From Poriferisodalis sp022821985 (lineage in GTDB: Bacteria > Actinomycetota > Acidimicrobiia > Acidimicrobiales > Poriferisodalaceae): 64,000 nucleotides of DNA. The translations under genes and the position numbers were made by a program. Location: assembly GCF_965219595.1 (NCBI RefSeq), contig NZ_OZ244781.1:3410001-3474000 (forward strand). Reading direction: 5' to 3'. Of the stretch, positions 61,234-64,000 are shown in pieces. The notes beneath the pieces are model-generated. The model saw only the letters and a program-made list of their open reading frames with translations, had not been told where the DNA came from and did not search any database. Each line of letters opens with the position of its first letter. The first letter of the stretch is position 1.

Positions 61234-62430
61234 CTAGCTGACGGCGCCGGCGTCGCGCAGGGCGGCAATCTCGTCGGGTTCCAGCCCGAACTGGGCCAGG
61301 ATCTCGTCGGTGTGCTCGCCCTGCGCGGGGCTGGGCCGCCGGATGTCACCGGGCACCCCGTCGATCTGGGTGGCGTTGCGCACGATGCGGATGTCGCCCA
61401 TCACCGGGTGATGCACCGGCGCGGCCATGCCCAGGTGCTGAACCTGCGGGTCGGCGAAGGCTTCGGCCACGGTGTTGACGCGCCCGCACGGGATGCCCAC
61501 AGCGTTGAGGCGCTGCACCCATTCGTCGCAGCCTGCGGTGGCGAGCCGCTCGCCGATGAGTTTGTTCAGATCGGTCCGATTGGCAGAGCGCAGTTTGACC
61601 GATGAGAACCGCTCGTCGTCAGGCAGATCGGGCCGGCCGATCTCGACGCAGAACGCGCGCCACAACCGCCCGCCGGGCGCTGCGATGTTGATGTGGCCGT
61701 CGGCGGCCTCGTAGGTGCCCATCGGGATCATCGTGGGGTGGTCGTTGCCGGCCTGCGGTGGGTCCTCCCCCGCCACCGTCCAGCGAGCCGCCTGGAAGTC
61801 GAGCATGCCGATCATCGACTCGAGCAGCGAGGTGTGCACCCAGCGACCCTCGCCGGTGCGGGATCGCTCGATGAGCGCCACCAGCACACCGATGGCGAGC
61901 TGCAGGCCGGCGGTCACGTCGCTGATCGCCACGCCGGCCCTCACAGGACCATGTCCCGGCAGCCCCGTCACCGCCATCATCCCACCGAGGCCCTGAGCGA
62001 TCTGGTCGACACCGCCGCGAGTCGCGTACGGGCCGTCCTGGCCGAAACCCGAGATGGATCCCATCACCAGCGCGGGATTCACGGCGTGCAGGGTGTCCCA
62101 GTCGAATCCCAGCCGGTACTTGACAGTCGGTCGCAGGTTCTCGATCAGCACATCGGCTGCCCGAACAAGACGGTGCAGCAGTTCGCGACCCGACGGGTTC
62201 TTCAAGTCGATGACCAGCGAGCGCTTGTTGCGGTGGATGTTGAGGTGATCCGGCGATGCCTCCCGGCCTTCCTCGAAGCCGTCGGTAGGGGCGTCCACCC
62301 GGATGACGTCGGCGCCCCAGTCCGCGAGTTGCCGCACGGCCGTGGGGCCAGCGCGCGCAATGGTCAGATCGAGCACCGTGATGCCGGCGAGCGGCAGCTC
62401 AGCGGCATCCGGCAATGGCGGGGGATTCAC
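61234..62430 (-). CDS. Class III CoA-transferase (CaiB/BaiF family)
   Basis: A 398-residue CoA-transferase moving CoA between carboxylic acids. It has LDLTIARAGPTAVRQLADWGADVI, HRNKRSLVIDLKNPSG, GFGQDGPYATRGGVDQIAQG, where the family's catalytic Asp lies in this region, and GRWVHTSLLESM. Start is the GTG at 62430, four bases after the amidohydrolase stop; upstream in-frame codons lack the family pattern. Probably co-transcribed with the amidohydrolase. Confidence 0.93.
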   Translation of the reverse strand: MNPPPLPDAAELPLAGITVLDLTIARAGPTAVRQLADWGADVIRVDAPTDGFEEGREASPDHLNIHRNKRSLVIDLKNPSGRELLHRLVRAADVLIENLRPTVKYRLGFDWDTLHAVNPALVMGSISGFGQDGPYATRGGVDQIAQGLGGMMAVTGLPGHGPVRAGVAISDVTAGLQLAIGVLVALIERSRTGEGRWVHTSLLESMIGMLDFQAARWTVAGEDPPQAGNDHPTMIPMGTYEAADGHINIAAPGGRLWRAFCVEIGRPDLPDDERFSSVKLRSANRTDLNKLIGERLATAGCDEWVQRLNAVGIPCGRVNTVAEAFADPQVQHLGMAAPVHHPVMGDIRIVRNATQIDGVPGDIRRPSPAQGEHTDEILAQFGLEPDEIAALRDAGAVS

Positions 62431-62434
62431 CGGC

Positions 62435-64000
62435 TCACTGGTTCGCTGGGTCGGCCACCGAACCACGCACAAGCCTGCCGGGACGGGCGCCGGTGAACTC
62501 GCCGTCCGCCGACACTTCGGCTCCTGCCACAAACGTGTGCCGGTACCCCGTCGACCGCTGGATCAGGCGCTTGCCGCCGCTCGGCAAGTCGTACACCAGC
62601 TCCGGGCGCCCCACGCCGAGCGCATCGAAATCGACCACATTGAGGTCAGCCCGGTAGCCGGGTGCGAGCAGGCCGCGGTCGGCGAGGCCATAGGCGAGCG
62701 CGTTGGCGCGGGTCTGCTTCTGCACCAGGAACTCAAGCGGCAGGCCTTCGCCACGGTTGCGGTCTCGAGCCCAGTGGGTCAGCAGGTACGTCGGGTACGA
62801 CGCATCGCAGATGGTGCCGACGTGTGCTCCCGCGTCGCCGATGCCGCAGATGGTGTGCGGGTCGGCCAGCATCTCGCGGATGACATCCAGGCTGCCGCCG
62901 GTGTAGTTCTCGAAGGGGTACAGGAGCAGGGCGTCGCCGTCGCCGTCTGAGAGCAGATCCAGCGCCTGCTCCCACGGGCTGACGCCCAGGTCTGCAGCCC
63001 GGGCTGCAACCGAAGCACGGGGATCGGGCTCATAGTCGGGCACGTCGCCGAGCTCGAAAGCACGGGTGAGCGCGTAGTCCATCCACTTGCTGAACCCGTC
63101 CAGCGGCCGATCTTCGATCAGGGCCCGACGCAGGCTCTCGTCGTCGCGCATGCGGGCGGCTCGCTGCGGAGTGGGCAGATGGGCGATCTGCCGGTAGGCC
63201 GGGTGATTGCCGAAGGGATTCACCGACACGTCGAGTCCGAGCATGACGCTGATCGGTCGACAGCCGACCTGCCCATTCGCAGCAATGCCCGCGGCGTTCG
63301 CGGCATGGATGTGATCCAAGGTTTCCCGCCACAGCTCCGGCGCATCGTCGACTTGCAGCAGCAGCACCGACAGCGGGCGGCCGGACAATTCGGCGGCCGC
63401 GCGCAGCGTTTCGAACTCGCCGGGGCCGAAGTCGGAGTTCACCTGCAGCACGCCGGCACCGGCCCGTCGCATCGCCCGCGCCACCGCGGCCAGTTCGGGA
63501 TCCCCCGCCGACAGCGACGGCGTCAACCGGCCGTCCGCCGCCTTGTGCTTGGTGGTGCGGCTGGTGGTGAACCCGAGCGCCCCCGCGTCGAGTGCCTCGG
63601 TGACCAACTCGGTGATCCGGTCGAGCTCCTCGGCTGTCGGCACCTCGGCGTGGTCAGCGCCGCGCTCGCCCATCACAAAGAACCGCAGCGCTCCGTGGGG
63701 CAACTGGCTGCCGATGTCCATCACCCGGGGAGTCGACGCGAGCGCATCGAGATACTCCGGGTAGCTGGTCCAGCGAAAATCGATGCCTTCCGCGAGCACC
63801 GTGCCGGGAATGTCCTCCACTCCCTCCATCAAGTTGATGAGGTAGTCCTCGGTGCCCGGCTTCACCGGGGCGAAGCCAACGCCGCAGTTGCCGAAGATGG
63901 CGGTGGTCACCCCATGCCACGACGACGGCGTCATCTCGGGATCCCAGGTGGCCTGCCCGTCGTAGTGGGTGTGTATGTCCACCCAGCCCGGCAGCACGAG
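62435..64000 (-). CDS. D-aminoacylase-like amidohydrolase, N-terminus outside the window
   Basis: 521 residues are visible of an N-acyl-D-amino-acid deacylase-type amidohydrolase. The frame is open to the window edge. It has the metal motif GWVDIHTHYDGQATWDP, LGFTTSRTTKHKA, the late Asp/His site GDAGAHVGTICD and SYPTYLLTHWARD. The C-terminal beta-sandwich contains ADLNVVDFDALGVG, as in family members. It hydrolyses a D-amino-acid amide or related cyclic amide. Upstream of the CoA-transferase gene. Confidence 0.92.
   Translation of the reverse strand, partial: LVLPGWVDIHTHYDGQATWDPEMTPSSWHGVTTAIFGNCGVGFAPVKPGTEDYLINLMEGVEDIPGTVLAEGIDFRWTSYPEYLDALASTPRVMDIGSQLPHGALRFFVMGERGADHAEVPTAEELDRITELVTEALDAGALGFTTSRTTKHKAADGRLTPSLSAGDPELAAVARAMRRAGAGVLQVNSDFGPGEFETLRAAAELSGRPLSVLLLQVDDAPELWRETLDHIHAANAAGIAANGQVGCRPISVMLGLDVSVNPFGNHPAYRQIAHLPTPQRAARMRDDESLRRALIEDRPLDGFSKWMDYALTRAFELGDVPDYEPDPRASVAARAADLGVSPWEQALDLLSDGDGDALLLYPFENYTGGSLDVIREMLADPHTICGIGDAGAHVGTICDASYPTYLLTHWARDRNRGEGLPLEFLVQKQTRANALAYGLADRGLLAPGYRADLNVVDFDALGVGRPELVYDLPSGGKRLIQRSTGYRHTFVAGAEVSADGEFTGARPGRLVRGSVADPANQ

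Overview
The window looks like a chromosomal segment of a high-GC actinobacterium, most likely an uncultured member of class Acidimicrobiia. The evidence is a mycothiol synthase (mshD), menaquinone genes (menA, menG), many GTG starts and four-base ATGA/GTGA gene overlaps, and an abundance of acyl-CoA, P450 and CoA-transferase genes. The class assignment is inference. I saw no rRNA, tRNA, insertion sequence, integrase or CRISPR array.

Layout. 1-4.8 kb: two cytochrome P450s, a class I glutamine amidotransferase, an HSL-type esterase-like gene and an SDR dehydrogenase. 4.8-9.95 kb: a small accessory island with an EVE/PUA-like protein, a 401-residue protein built from 31 glycine-rich decapeptides, a DUF433/DUF5615 toxin-antitoxin pair, a small HTH protein and two PD-(D/E)XK nuclease-like genes. 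9.98-17.6 kb: a minus-strand tryptophan cluster (fused trpEG, ygfZ-like, monooxygenase-like, trpF, trpB, trpA, HIT-like, cytochrome c, FabZ-like). 17.6-20.6 kb: a Cpn10-like protein, a hydrolase and an acyl-CoA synthetase. 20.6-25.9 kb: histidine operon hisDCBHAF. 26-34.2 kb: housekeeping genes (citE-like, nth, rlmN, mshD, menG, ybaK-like, menA) and two tandem thioesterase paralogues. 34.2-38.5 kb: an AhpD/CMD-family gene interrupted by an in-frame TGA, an alcohol dehydrogenase, a DUF418 protein and an MBL hydrolase. 38.6-41.5 kb: molybdate transporter modABC. 41.5-50.3 kb: an epimerase, a dimethylformamidase-like protein, a rhodanese, a hydantoinase/oxoprolinase and an amidase. 50.4-64 kb: a catabolic block with a Baeyer-Villiger-type monooxygenase, three acyl-CoA dehydrogenases, a crotonase, a TesB thioesterase, an FAH-type hydratase, a hydroxyacid dehydrogenase, metY, a CaiB CoA-transferase and a D-aminoacylase-like amidohydrolase.

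The strongest unusual signal is at 34245-34841. A carboxymuconolactone decarboxylase/AhpD-like reading frame continues in frame through a TGA that sits exactly where the second cysteine of the family's CxxC redox motif belongs. A two-tier hairpin with a GU-containing loop starts six bases after it. This predicts a CxxU selenoprotein. Other notable signals are the decapeptide-repeat protein, an esterase whose nucleophile serine is phenylalanine, a crotonase lacking both catalytic glutamates, and four separate 30-33-bp tandem duplications inside or at the ends of genes (trpB, rlmN, the 41.5-kb epimerase, and the ACAD/TesB junction).
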